Source: Bifidobacterium tibiigranuli
GTDB taxonomy: Bacteria > Actinomycetota > Actinomycetes > Actinomycetales > Bifidobacteriaceae
Direction of reading: 5' to 3'
Assembly (NCBI RefSeq): GCF_009371885.1
Contig: NZ_QLZA01000004.1
Coordinates: 62,001 to 126,000, forward strand
Length of the DNA: 64,000 nucleotides
Shown here: piece after piece, positions 28,441 to 37,226 of the stretch
How positions within the stretch are numbered: position 1 is the stretch's first letter
How the letters are laid out: each line of letters opens with the position of its first letter
Made by a program: the position numbers and the translations under genes
The notes under the pieces: generated by a model
The model's database searches: none
What the model was told of the DNA's origin: nothing
Seen by the model: the letters and a program-made list of their open reading frames with translations, nothing else

Positions 28441-31400
28441 ATGAAAACGCTTACCGCAAGGGCTTCCGGCTATTCGATGGACGAAATCAGCGCGCTGGAT
28501 GCCGAGGATGTGTATCAGGCGCTGAAAACGGGCGAAGACGGCCTGTCGCAGTCGCAAGCGGAAATCCTGCTTGCCAGCCACGGCAAGAATGTGATTGAAG
28601 AAGAGAAGAAGACGCCGGTCATATTCGTCTTTCTGCGCTGTTTCACGCACTTGATGGCGCTGCTGCTGTGGGCGGCGGGGGCCGTCGCGTTTCTGGCGAA
28701 TATGCGCGAGCTGGGGATTGCCGTGTGGATGGTCAACATCATCAACGGCGTGTTCAGTTTCTGGCAGGAGTACAAGGCGGGCAAGGCGGCCGAAGCGCTG
28801 CGCAAGATGCTGCCGCAGTATGCCACGGTGATTCGCGAGGAGCAGGAGTGCAAGGTTCCCGCCGAGGAGCTGGTGCCCGGCGACGTGTTCGTGCTCGAAG
28901 AAGGCGACAGCATTTCCGCTGACGCCCGGCTCGTACAGTGCAGCGATTTGCAGGTGAATCAGTCCACGCTGAACGGCGAGTCGACGCCGGTGCGCAAGAG
29001 TGCGGCGGCGATTGACGCGGATGCCGCAGCGGGCCAGCCTGCCGCGCAGATTCCCAATCTTGTGTTCGCCGGTACTTCGGTCGTGCGGGGCAATGCCCGC
29101 GCGGTGGTCGTGTACACCGGCATGAACACGAAATTTGGCACCATCGCGCGGCTTACCCAGAACGTCGAGGACACGGGCAGCCCGCTGCAGCATGAGCTCA
29201 ACCGGCTGACTCGGCAGATCACGATTCTTGCCATGTGCATCGGGGCTGTGTTCTTCACGCTTGATGTGGTGTTCGTTCACAGTCAGCTCGCCGTGGCGTT
29301 CATCTTCGCACTCGGCATGATGGTGGCGTTCATCCCCGAAGGACTGCTGCCGACGGTCACGCTGGCGCTTGCGATGGCCGTGCAGCGCATGAGCAAACGC
29401 AATGCGCTCGTCAAGAAGCTGTCGAGTGTGGAATCGCTCGGCTCCACGTCGGTCATCTGCACCGACAAGACCGGCACGCTGACGCAGAACGAGATGACGG
29501 TCGAATACCTGTGGACGCCTGATCGGGAATACCAGGTGACCGGAGGCGGATACGCGCCGCAGGGCGAGATTCGCAGCGACGGCCGCCGCTGGCTGGCCAC
29601 GGATGACGAGGGCCTGCGCCGACTTGTGACCGCTGCGGCGCTGTGCAATGATGCGCGGCTGGGGTCGGCTGTAGGGCCGGTTGCGGAGCCGGTTGCGGAT
29701 GGTGCGGCGGCGAGCGATGGCGAAGATGACAGTAACAAGACCGGTAGGAACACTGCCAAAATCTACGCCGATGCCACTATCAAAGCTGGTGTTGCAGCTG
29801 GTAATAATGACGACAAAACCGCCTCCGCCCGTAGGCAGGTGTACGGCGACCCGACCGAAGCCTGCTTGCTGGTGGCGTGCGAGAAGGCGGGCCTGAGCCC
29901 CGAGCGCGAGGCGAAGCGGATGCAGCGCAGGCGCGAGCTGCCCTTCGACTCGCAGCGCAAACGGATGACTGTCATTTGCGAAGATGCCGAGGGTGACGCA
30001 GATAATAAAGACGATAATGATAGCGACGGCGCAGGGCTGGTCGCGTTCACCAAGGGCGCGCCGAATGAGATTGTTGCGCTTGCCACCCGTGTGCGCATTG
30101 GCGGCAAGGATGTCGCGATGAGCGACGAGCAGCGCGCCGCGATTATGGCTGCGAACGACGCTTACGCCGACCGGGGGCTGCGCGTGCTGGCAGTGGCCTG
30201 CCGCGCGGTGAGCGAGCAGGAAGTGCTTGGCAATGACAGATACAGTGGGAAAAGCAACAATCGCAACGCTGCCACTGCTGCCGCCAATGACACCACCGCC
30301 AACATCCCCGACTCCGCCGCACTCTGCACGCCCGAACGCATCGAACGAGACCTGACCTTCCTAGGCCTCGAAGTCATGGTGGACCCGCCGCGCCCCGAGG
30401 TCGCGCAGGCCGTGCAGACCTGCCATCGCGCGGGAATCCGCATCATCATGATCACTGGCGACTACGGGCGCACTGCCTTGGCGATCGCCCGCCGCATCGG
30501 CATCGTGCGCGACAAGCATGCCCGCGTCGTCTCCGGCACCGAGCTTGAGGCGATGAGCGACGACGAGCTCACGGCGGCCCTGCGCGGAGAGATCATCTTC
30601 GCGCGCATGGCCCCGGAGCAGAAGCTGCGCATCGTCGGCTGCCTGCAGGATATGGGCGATATCGTGGCTGTCACGGGAGATGGCGTCAACGACGCGCCCG
30701 CGCTCAAGAAGGCCGATGTCGGCGTGGCGATGGGCATCACTGGCACCGATGTGGCGAAGGAGGCGGCGGACATCATCCTGACCGACGACAACTTCGCCTC
30801 GATCGTAGATGCCATCGAGGAAGGTCGCGCGGTGTACGCGAATATCCGGCGCTTCCTGCTCTATATTCTCAACTCGAACGTGCCCGAAGCCGTGCCGAGC
30901 GCAGTCTACCTGTTCTCCGGCGGCCTCGTGCCACTGCCGATGACGACGATGCAGATTCTGACCATCGACCTGGGCACCGATATGATTCCGGCGTTGGGCC
31001 TGGGCACCGAGCCGCCCGAGGACGACATCATGCGCCAGCCGCCGCGCAATCCGAACGAGCGGCTGCTCAACCGTGCCATCGTGCTCAAGGCCTTCTTCTG
31101 GTACGGGCTGCTGGGCACGGTGGCGTCGATGCTCGGCTACTTCTTCGTCAACATGCTCAATGGTTGGCCCGGCGTGCCGCTGGCGGGGCTGGGCAACGAC
31201 CTCGACCCGGTGTATGTGGCGGCGACCACGATGACGCTCGCCGCAATCGTCTTCGCGCAGATCGGCATGGTCTGGAATTGCCGCAGCGACACGCGCTCGG
31301 TGTTCGCGATTGGGCCGTTCTCGAACAAGACCATCACCATCGGCATCGTGGTCGAAATCGTGCTGATTCTGGCGATTATCAACGTGTCGATACTGCAAGG

Positions 31401-31581
31401 CGTGTTCCATACCGCGCCGCTGCGTGGTGCGGAGTACCTGTATCTGGTGGTGATTCCAGCCGTGGTCGTAGGGCTTGAGGAATTGCGTAGGCTTATCGTC
31501 AGGCGCGTGGGTGCCAATGCGGGTACCGACGCGGACGCCAGCGCAAGCGTCAGTGCAGGTGTCGACGCGGATGGTGCGTAA
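28441..31581 (+). CDS. P-type cation ATPase, P2 (IIC-like) subfamily
   Basis: A pump of about 1046 aa. In order: N-terminal cation-ATPase domain, NGEST actuator loop, ICTDKTGTLTQNEMT phosphorylation site, KGAPNEI nucleotide-binding region, TGDGVNDAPALKKADVGVAMG hinge, and C-terminal helices. NVPEAVPSAVYLF (helix 4) and TIDLGTDMIPALGLGTEPPEDDIM (helix 6) resemble the Na,K-ATPase/IIC group more than the SERCA type, so a monovalent cation is likely. Several Asp/Asn/Thr-rich inserts interrupt the nucleotide-binding domain (about residues 415-460, 515-530, 595-620). ATG 28441 is chosen because upstream in-frame residues are unlike the family. Calcium remains possible. Confidence 0.87.
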   Translation: MKTLTARASGYSMDEISALDAEDVYQALKTGEDGLSQSQAEILLASHGKNVIEEEKKTPVIFVFLRCFTHLMALLLWAAGAVAFLANMRELGIAVWMVNIINGVFSFWQEYKAGKAAEALRKMLPQYATVIREEQECKVPAEELVPGDVFVLEEGDSISADARLVQCSDLQVNQSTLNGESTPVRKSAAAIDADAAAGQPAAQIPNLVFAGTSVVRGNARAVVVYTGMNTKFGTIARLTQNVEDTGSPLQHELNRLTRQITILAMCIGAVFFTLDVVFVHSQLAVAFIFALGMMVAFIPEGLLPTVTLALAMAVQRMSKRNALVKKLSSVESLGSTSVICTDKTGTLTQNEMTVEYLWTPDREYQVTGGGYAPQGEIRSDGRRWLATDDEGLRRLVTAAALCNDARLGSAVGPVAEPVADGAAASDGEDDSNKTGRNTAKIYADATIKAGVAAGNNDDKTASARRQVYGDPTEACLLVACEKAGLSPEREAKRMQRRRELPFDSQRKRMTVICEDAEGDADNKDDNDSDGAGLVAFTKGAPNEIVALATRVRIGGKDVAMSDEQRAAIMAANDAYADRGLRVLAVACRAVSEQEVLGNDRYSGKSNNRNAATAAANDTTANIPDSAALCTPERIERDLTFLGLEVMVDPPRPEVAQAVQTCHRAGIRIIMITGDYGRTALAIARRIGIVRDKHARVVSGTELEAMSDDELTAALRGEIIFARMAPEQKLRIVGCLQDMGDIVAVTGDGVNDAPALKKADVGVAMGITGTDVAKEAADIILTDDNFASIVDAIEEGRAVYANIRRFLLYILNSNVPEAVPSAVYLFSGGLVPLPMTTMQILTIDLGTDMIPALGLGTEPPEDDIMRQPPRNPNERLLNRAIVLKAFFWYGLLGTVASMLGYFFVNMLNGWPGVPLAGLGNDLDPVYVAATTMTLAAIVFAQIGMVWNCRSDTRSVFAIGPFSNKTITIGIVVEIVLILAIINVSILQGVFHTAPLRGAEYLYLVVIPAVVVGLEELRRLIVRRVGANAGTDADASASVSAGVDADGA

Positions 31582-31756
31582 CCGCGTTCCAACGTAACTG
31601 CGTCCTTGCGCGGACGCACCCGCGCGACTTGTGTGAATGATATCTCACTGCCCAGCGTGAATCGTGGCCGCGCGGGTGCAGGGCGGGGGATAGACTGAAA
31701 AGCGTTGTGATCATGCGCTTGCGTGGCAGGCGCAATCGACTCGAAAGGCGAGGCAT

Positions 31757-33208
31757 ATGGCCGAGGCAACAGCAAACATCGGAGTTATCGGGCTGGCAGC
31801 TATGGGCTCCAACCTGGCGCGCAATCTGGCGCATCACGGCAACACCGTGGCTCTGTACAACCGTCATTATGACCGCACGGAAAAGCTCATGGCCGAGCAT
31901 GGCAGCGAAGGTAAGTTCGTGCCGTCCAAGACGGTCGAGGAGTTCGTCGCGTCGCTGAGCAAGCCGCGCACCGCCATCATCATGGTCAAGGCCGGCGCGC
32001 CGACCGACGCGGTGATCAACGAGCTGGCCGATGCGATGGAGCCGGGCGACATCATCGTCGACGGCGGCAACTCCTACTTCATGGACACGATCCGGCGCGA
32101 GAAGGACATCCGCGCGCGCGGTTTCCACTATGTGGGCTGCGGCGTCTCGGGCGGCGAAGAGGGCGCGCTCAACGGCCCGTCCATGATGCCCGGAGGCACT
32201 GAGGAATCCTGGCAGACGCTTGGGCCGATCTTGAAGTCCATCGCGGCGGTCGCCGAGGGCGAGCCCTGCGTGACCCACATCGGCGAGAACGGCGCGGGCC
32301 ATTTCGTCAAGATGGTGCACAACGGCATCGAATACGCCGACATGCAGCTGATTGCTGAAAGCTACGACCTCATGCGCCGCGGCCTGGGCCTTGAGCCGGG
32401 CGAGATCGCCGACGTGTTCGGCCAGTGGAACACCACCGAACTCAACTCCTACCTCATCGAGATCACGGCCGAAGTGCTGCACCAGAGTGATGCGAAGACC
32501 GGCAAGCCGCTCGTGGACCTCATCGTCGACCACGCGGGCATGAAGGGCACCGGCACCTGGACCGTGCAGACCGCCCTGTCGCTGGCCATCCCGGTCACCG
32601 GCATCGCCGAGGCGGTGTTCGCCCGTGGCCTGTCCAGCCAGGCCGAGCAGCGCGAGGAGGCCGCCAAGCAGCAGCTGACCGGCCCCAGCGGCTCGCTGGA
32701 TATCCCCGCCGACGAGCGCGAGGCCTTCATCGAGGACATCCGCCATGCGCTCTACGCCTCGAAGATCGTCGCCTACGCGCAGGGCTTCGACGAGATCAAC
32801 GCCGGCGCGAAGGAATATGACTGGAATATCGATCTGGCCGCCGTCGCCCGCATCTGGCGCGGCGGGTGCATCATCCGCGCGCAATTCTTGAATGTCGTCT
32901 CTGATGCCTTCGAGTCCGGCGAGGCCAACGTCTCGCTGCTCTTCGCGCCGTACTTCAAGACCGCCATCGAGGAGGCGCAGGAGTCCTGGCGTCGTGTCGT
33001 GGCGCGCGCGGCCACCTACGGCATCCCGGTCCCGGCCTTCTCCAGCTCGCTGTCGTACTACGACGGCCTGCGCTCGAAGCGCCTGCCCGCCGCCCTCATC
33101 CAGGGCCAGCGCGACTTCTTCGGCGCGCACACCTACGGCCGCGTCGACACCCCCGGCGCCTTCCACACCCTGTGGGCCGAAGACGGCCGCCCCGAGATCG
33201 AGGCGTAG
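31757..33208 (+). CDS. gnd: 6-phosphogluconate dehydrogenase, decarboxylating
   Basis: A 483 aa enzyme forming ribulose 5-phosphate, CO2 and NADPH. GVIGLAAMGSNLARNLA is the NADP-binding motif, DGGNSYFMDTIRR and GVSGGEEGALNGPSMMPGG the substrate loops, and HFVKMVHNGIEYADMQLIAE holds the catalytic Lys and Asn. AAAGGCGAGG precedes the ATG. It works with zwf/opcA and pgl, which lie on the other strand 4-9 kb downstream with a toxin-antitoxin region between. Confidence 0.96.
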   Translation: MAEATANIGVIGLAAMGSNLARNLAHHGNTVALYNRHYDRTEKLMAEHGSEGKFVPSKTVEEFVASLSKPRTAIIMVKAGAPTDAVINELADAMEPGDIIVDGGNSYFMDTIRREKDIRARGFHYVGCGVSGGEEGALNGPSMMPGGTEESWQTLGPILKSIAAVAEGEPCVTHIGENGAGHFVKMVHNGIEYADMQLIAESYDLMRRGLGLEPGEIADVFGQWNTTELNSYLIEITAEVLHQSDAKTGKPLVDLIVDHAGMKGTGTWTVQTALSLAIPVTGIAEAVFARGLSSQAEQREEAAKQQLTGPSGSLDIPADEREAFIEDIRHALYASKIVAYAQGFDEINAGAKEYDWNIDLAAVARIWRGGCIIRAQFLNVVSDAFESGEANVSLLFAPYFKTAIEEAQESWRRVVARAATYGIPVPAFSSSLSYYDGLRSKRLPAALIQGQRDFFGAHTYGRVDTPGAFHTLWAEDGRPEIEA

Positions 33209-33254
33209 CGGGTCTCGCCCTCGCGCCCGCTCTCGTTTGGGCACGATACATTCT

Positions 33255-33340
33255 GCACCTCCTCAGCGTACGTTTTGCTACACGCTGAGGAGGTGCGTAT
33301 CGGAAAACGTACACTGACTGGCGCTTATTGTACGTTTTCC
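33255..33340 (+). terminator. Twin hairpins after gnd
   Basis: GCACCTCCTCAGCGT (33255-33269) pairs perfectly with 33282-33296; GGAAAACGTACA (33302-33313) pairs perfectly with 33329-33340. A further AAAACGTACGTT word follows at 33372. They lie between gnd and the convergent toxin gene. Confidence 0.65.
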
Positions 33341-33444
33341 AATACGGGGCTGTGGAACGTGCGGAAAAACGTACGTTGCGGCGGTTCATAGTTACCTAGT
33401 AGTTGCCTATAGTTGACCAAATAGTTGCCCAACGGCATAGGTTT

Positions 33445-34281
33445 TCAGTGCGCCGAGGCAGCAACCCCCGCATAAACGTCTCGCAGCTTCGTCTGCCCGG
33501 GATGCTCGTGCAGGAACTGTTCGATATGGCTGCAATCGTCGGCCCATTGCTGCTGTTGGTCGGGTGGGATGGCGTCGAAGCGCTGGCCTTGTCGAATCGC
33601 TTGCAGGGCTGGCGATGTTGCTGCGCTACGGTTTGCGGCATTGACATCGGTGTCATACAGAGTTTCGCCAGCGCGATCAATAACCGTGACATGGTCGATA
33701 TTGCCCTTGCTGATTTGATCTGCTAACGTGCGCGGCAACTGTTCCACAGCCTCGTCATGTGCCGCAGCGCCAACCCAACGTCCTTCTCCCTGACTCTCCA
33801 CCTGACCTACATATCGGATTAACGTGCCCATGAGACTCAATTGCGGCGGCGTCGCCACGATGGTCACTTCGGTACGGTATCCAGAGTCCCTGAACTGGGT
33901 CAATGTGTACTCGTTGGCTTGTGGATGGCGCATCGTCGTCTCGATGACCAGACTGCGATGCTTGCGCCGCAGCCAATTCAGACTCATCTCGACCCAGCGT
34001 CCTGAAGCTTGTGCAGTCGCCTCGGGCATATGCAATGGGCCGTTTTCCATCAATGTCTCATAGGACGGATGGAATCTTCGAAAGTTGTCTCCGACAATGG
34101 CGACGGCACCGTTGTGCGCCTCGCGCGCATCCTCAACCGTGCGTGTCTTGCCTGCTCCGGGTTGTGCGGCCACCATAGCGAGGGTCGGCGAGGTCTCGAC
34201 GACAGCCAACCGAAAATTAGCAGCGATTTGCTCTTCGAATATTTCCGTGAGTTGCGCCTCGTTCAGCTCGTAATTCTGCAC
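33445..34281 (-). CDS. Zeta-type toxin (nucleotide-binding kinase fold)
   Basis: A 278 aa zeta toxin-like protein. Walker A is AAQPGAGKT (about residues 38-46); VGDNFRRFHPSYETLM corresponds to the D-x-x-R...HP substrate region of zeta/PezT, which phosphorylate UDP-N-acetylglucosamine. LVIETTMRHPQANEYT follows, another family feature. The start is a GTG overlapping the stop of the small gene before it (TAGTG), the coupling expected for a toxin-antitoxin pair. The target has not been shown for this subfamily. Confidence 0.82.
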   Translation of the reverse strand: MQNYELNEAQLTEIFEEQIAANFRLAVVETSPTLAMVAAQPGAGKTRTVEDAREAHNGAVAIVGDNFRRFHPSYETLMENGPLHMPEATAQASGRWVEMSLNWLRRKHRSLVIETTMRHPQANEYTLTQFRDSGYRTEVTIVATPPQLSLMGTLIRYVGQVESQGEGRWVGAAAHDEAVEQLPRTLADQISKGNIDHVTVIDRAGETLYDTDVNAANRSAATSPALQAIRQGQRFDAIPPDQQQQWADDCSHIEQFLHEHPGQTKLRDVYAGVAASAH

Positions 34282-34556
34282 TACGCTGCCATTCGCCGAT
34301 GATGAGCCGATGGATTCATGATGGCGTTGAGTCTATCGGCGAACTCCGCTGTTTTTGTCTTAACGGCATTCACATTATAACGATCGACCTGATCCGCCTC
34401 CTGCTGGACGCCTCTATCGGCGGCGAAGAATGCCTCACGTTCCGCATCGGTTTTGGACTGGCGCGCCAGCGATATATACTTCCCGCCAAGACGTATGGCA
34501 CTTTCGCGCATCACGTCGTAAATCATTGGATCGTAGTCGTAGAGCTTCTTATCCAT
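34281..34556 (-). CDS. Putative antitoxin of the zeta-type toxin
   Basis: A 91 aa, highly charged helical protein lying directly before the toxin gene and overlapping it by one base. It does not look like epsilon or PezA; the assignment rests on position, size and coupling. GAGGCC lies before the ATG at 34556. Confidence 0.65.
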   Translation of the reverse strand: MDKKLYDYDPMIYDVMRESAIRLGGKYISLARQSKTDAEREAFFAADRGVQQEADQVDRYNVNAVKTKTAEFADRLNAIMNPSAHHRRMAA

Positions 34557-34706
34557 GATGGCCTCCTGTAATCACGCTTCTTCCATCATTCCACATCGCC
34601 CATGAAGACGGTGTGAAAGCGCGCTGCCTGTCTGTATCGCCCAACGTAGATTTTTCATATGCGGTTTGATGGCGCTTGCTGTTCCACGGCATAGGAACAA
34701 CAAGCG
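34557..34706. other. Spacer with a hairpin upstream of the zeta-type pair
   Basis: GGCGCTTGCTGTTCC near 34670 pairs imperfectly with GGAACAACAAGCGCT ending near 34708. It is suited to terminate minus-strand transcription coming from the BrnTA side. No gene is seen. Confidence 0.4.
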
Positions 34707-34895
34707 CTACAACCCCACTTGCAGGAATAGCTCACAGCCCTTGCCGGACAATGTGTAATAAATTGGCCTGGCGCCGTGCGCACTGATGAGCCCATCCGAT
34801 TCCAGTTTTCGTGTGGGCTAATCACTGATATCGGATATTTTCCACTGTTGAAGCTCTCGTGATCTACTGCTAAAGGCGGTTTTCGTCAAAATCAG
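34707..34895 (-). pseudogene. Remnant of a HxlR/PadR-like winged-helix regulator
   Basis: The minus strand reads LILTKTAFSSRSRELQQW, KISDISD, an amber codon at 34818-34820, then PTRKLESDGLISAHGA and RPIYYTLSGKGCELFLQVGL before a stop at 34707. The order matches the recognition helix and wing of HxlR-type regulators, with several residues lost around the amber codon. No start codon or N-terminus is present, so this is a fragment. Confidence 0.55.
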
Positions 34896-34910
34896 GCTAT
34901 AGAGATTTCA

Positions 34911-34953
34911 AAACCACCTAGCGACGGCGTCCGTCTGCGTACTGCGGGCCGAC
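34911..34953. repeat. 43 bp direct repeat, copy A (displaced copy of the G3E GTPase gene end)
   Basis: Matches 35751-35793 at 41 of 43 positions, including CGACGGCGTCCGTCTGCGTA. Copy B is the 3' end of the GTPase gene and the 7 bp beyond it. Sequence beyond both ends of copy A is unrelated to the GTPase gene. The pair brackets the brnT-brnA genes. Confidence 0.85.
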
Positions 34954-35034
34954 TCAGGTCTTAGCGCAGGTGTCAGTGAACATCGGTGAGAACCTTGGCG
35001 GATTTCGATTTTGCAGAGGCTTTTTCCTTAGAGC

Positions 35035-35304
35035 CTATTTCGTCAGAAGCTGCTTTTCGACCGAACCGCGCAGAACCTCGTTCATAAGCGTCTGATATTT
35101 CGCGCCGTGCTCCTTCGCATATCGCCGGAAATACGACACCACGTCGCTGTCGACGTTGAGCGTGATCCGCTCCTTCTTTGAGCGCGCCAGCACCTCGTCC
35201 AGTGACATGAACAGATTGTTCTTCTCCGCGTCCGCGACCGCCTCGGCGACATCCGCCGGCGCGTCCTCATACATCACTTCATTGCTGTTGCTGATGCTTT
35301 TCAT
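35035..35304 (-). CDS. brnA: BrnA antitoxin
   Basis: An 89 aa antitoxin with a C-terminal ribbon-helix-helix domain (KKERITLNVDSDVVSYFRRYAKEHGAKYQTLMNEVL) that binds DNA and BrnT. AGGAG lies five bases before ATG 35304; the longer frame to 35358 has no ribosome site. Its start lies 26 bp inside brnT, the usual BrnTA order with the toxin first. Expected to repress its own operon. Confidence 0.88.
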   Translation of the reverse strand: MKSISNSNEVMYEDAPADVAEAVADAEKNNLFMSLDEVLARSKKERITLNVDSDVVSYFRRYAKEHGAKYQTLMNEVLRGSVEKQLLTK

Positions 35305-35575
35305 AGATGCTCCTTTCCTTCCGGTAATATCCTGCACTGATGATTCGGATGGTGTCATCGCGTATCGTGTAGGTCACTGTCGCGACATTCTCACCGATCT
35401 TTCCAATCGCGTGGTAGCGTATCTCGGTTTTGGTCGAATGCTTCTCATCGGGTGCATGAAGCGCGTCGCTGTCGTTGAAGACCTTCGTAGCATCACGAAA
35501 ATCGATATGGTGCTTCGCGATGTTCGCGCGATTCTTGTTCTCGTCCCATCCGAATCTCACGCTCTTATAATACAT
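35279..35575 (-). CDS. brnT: BrnT family ribonuclease toxin
   Basis: A toxin of about 98 aa with the family pattern VRFGWDENKNRANIAKHHIDFRDATKVFND and ETEIRYHAIGKIG...VTYTIRDDTIRIISAGYYRKERSIY. BrnT is a RelE-like ribonuclease that stops translation. Start placed at ATG 35575 (MYYKSVRFGWDE); a TATACAT sits about ten bases upstream, so the message could be nearly leaderless. The module lies between two copies of the G3E GTPase gene end. Confidence 0.88.
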   Translation of the reverse strand: MYYKSVRFGWDENKNRANIAKHHIDFRDATKVFNDSDALHAPDEKHSTKTEIRYHAIGKIGENVATVTYTIRDDTIRIISAGYYRKERSIYEKHQQQQ

Positions 35576-35750
35576 ACTTTTATATGTATAAGCAAGAGGC
35601 TCGATGGAATGCATGGCAGTTTTGGTGGCACATCGGTCGTGTTTCTTTTCCACTCTGGCACTTCCAGCTAAAGCTTTTCAATCTGCGCAATATGCGACGA
35701 AAAGTTTTTAGACTAGGGAATCTTACTGTTTGCTGTGCAGTTGCAGCCTG

Positions 35751-35793
35751 AAACCGCCTAACGACGGCGTCCGTCTGCGTACTGCGGGCCGAC
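35751..35793. repeat. 43 bp direct repeat, copy B (native end of the G3E GTPase gene)
   Basis: Contains the last codons and the stop of the GTPase gene. See copy A at 34911-34953. Confidence 0.85.
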
Positions 35794-37104
35794 AGTGAGC
35801 GTTTGCTGCGGCCAGGGGTCGTCGAACTTTTCGCCGCGCTGCCAGGCGGCTACCTCGTCTGGCGTGCACAGGCACTCTTGGAGCCGGGCGAGGAATGCCC
35901 GCGTATCGGCTTCTTCTCCCAGCAGGGTGATACTCGTGCGGCGATCGCCGAAAACCGGGTCGATTGCGTTGACTTCACGGGTGAGCCCCGCTATCTCGAC
36001 GGGCAGCAGACGCCGTTGCATAGGGCCCTCTCCGGGCGTTGACTCGCCGAGTTCGGCGCGGCGTTCGCGCTGCAGAACGCCAGCCTTCCAGTAGCCGAAG
36101 AACCCAAGATCCACGCCGCCAGCTGCCTGATTCCACAGCAGCACTTTGTCGTCGCGGGTGGGAATCCATGTCATGCCCTTGCTGCGATAGAGCGTCTGCG
36201 GCAGTGCGGTCGTGTAGGCGTCCCATAGCCGCTGGGGGTGGAAGGGCCGCGGATCGTCAAGCACCAGCGAGACCAGCCGCCCGGTCTCGGGATGCGCAGT
36301 GTCAAACGCTTCGATCTCACGTCCGAGCTGCCGAACCCGGTCCAGCGGGAAACGTGGCTGCTGCAGCACCGTGTCGAGTTGCACGCTGCCGAAGCGCACG
36401 CCGATGATGCCGGCGAAGGGATTCAGTTCGTGCAGCGCCGCCGCCGTGCGCGTGACCTGTTCGGGCTGCAGTTTGTCGAGTTTGGTCAGGTAGATTTCAG
36501 AGGCGAACATCACCTGCTCGGCAATCAGGGTTTCGACGCCGAGCGTTCCGGCATCGAGCTGCCGGCCCACTTGCACCGCGATCGACTCGCCATAGTCGAA
36601 ATCGTCGCGGAGCATCGCTGCGTCGACAAGCGAGAGAAAACCGTGCAGCTGCAGTCGCGGATGATTGGTGAGCGCCTTGATCAAGGGCCAAGGCCGGGTG
36701 CTTCCCGAAGTCTCGATGAAGATGTGCTCGACATCGCACGTATCGAGCATGGTCTCAGCTATGCCGATCAGCTTGGGCAGCAGCTCGTCGCTGTGCACGC
36801 TGCCCCCGCTGATGCTGGCGAAATTGCCTTGCTGCTCGCTCACAATCTCGGTTTCCTCGACGACAATGCCATCGACATCGAGCGAACTCATGTCGTTGAC
36901 GATCACGGCGGGACACAGGCGCGGCGTGCGCTTCCCGGCCTGCAGCAGCAAGTTCTGCAGCATGGTGGTCTTGCCTGAGCCGAGAAAGCCGTTCAGCACG
37001 GTAATCGGAACAGGCCGACTTTGGGCATTGTGCTGCGCACGTTTGCGCGGATCTCCACTGCGGGAATTTCCGCTGTGTGAAGAGGACTTCTTATTGCGAA
37101 CCAT
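35758..37104 (-). CDS. G3E (CobW/COG0523) family GTPase lacking the CxCC motif
   Basis: About 448 aa. Walker A is VLNGFLGSGKTT, followed by IVNDMSSLDVD, IETSGSTRPWPL and the guanine-specificity TKLDKLQ, all standard for metallochaperone GTPases. The conserved metal-binding CxCC, expected after the second region, is replaced by SISGGSVHSDELL without cysteine. The C-terminal CobW_C domain is present (about residues 285-430). COG0523 proteins mostly serve zinc homeostasis; losing CxCC suggests a changed metal site. ATG 37104 has no ribosome site. No Zur-like box was recognised upstream. Confidence 0.82.
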   Translation of the reverse strand: MVRNKKSSSHSGNSRSGDPRKRAQHNAQSRPVPITVLNGFLGSGKTTMLQNLLLQAGKRTPRLCPAVIVNDMSSLDVDGIVVEETEIVSEQQGNFASISGGSVHSDELLPKLIGIAETMLDTCDVEHIFIETSGSTRPWPLIKALTNHPRLQLHGFLSLVDAAMLRDDFDYGESIAVQVGRQLDAGTLGVETLIAEQVMFASEIYLTKLDKLQPEQVTRTAAALHELNPFAGIIGVRFGSVQLDTVLQQPRFPLDRVRQLGREIEAFDTAHPETGRLVSLVLDDPRPFHPQRLWDAYTTALPQTLYRSKGMTWIPTRDDKVLLWNQAAGGVDLGFFGYWKAGVLQRERRAELGESTPGEGPMQRRLLPVEIAGLTREVNAIDPVFGDRRTSITLLGEEADTRAFLARLQECLCTPDEVAAWQRGEKFDDPWPQQTLTVGPQYADGRRR

Positions 37105-37226
37105 TTGCAATATGATACGCGCCTATTCTGCGCGCAGTCAATAGCCCTGTCTTTGGTCCTAAGCTCGCTGGCCGCGAACTCGATGACCTCGAAGCTGAAT
37201 CGAAATTTCTCCGTCTGTACGACTGC

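Noticed and set aside
31550-33244. 564 codon minus-strand frame
   Set aside because: Antisense to gnd, which is unmistakable.
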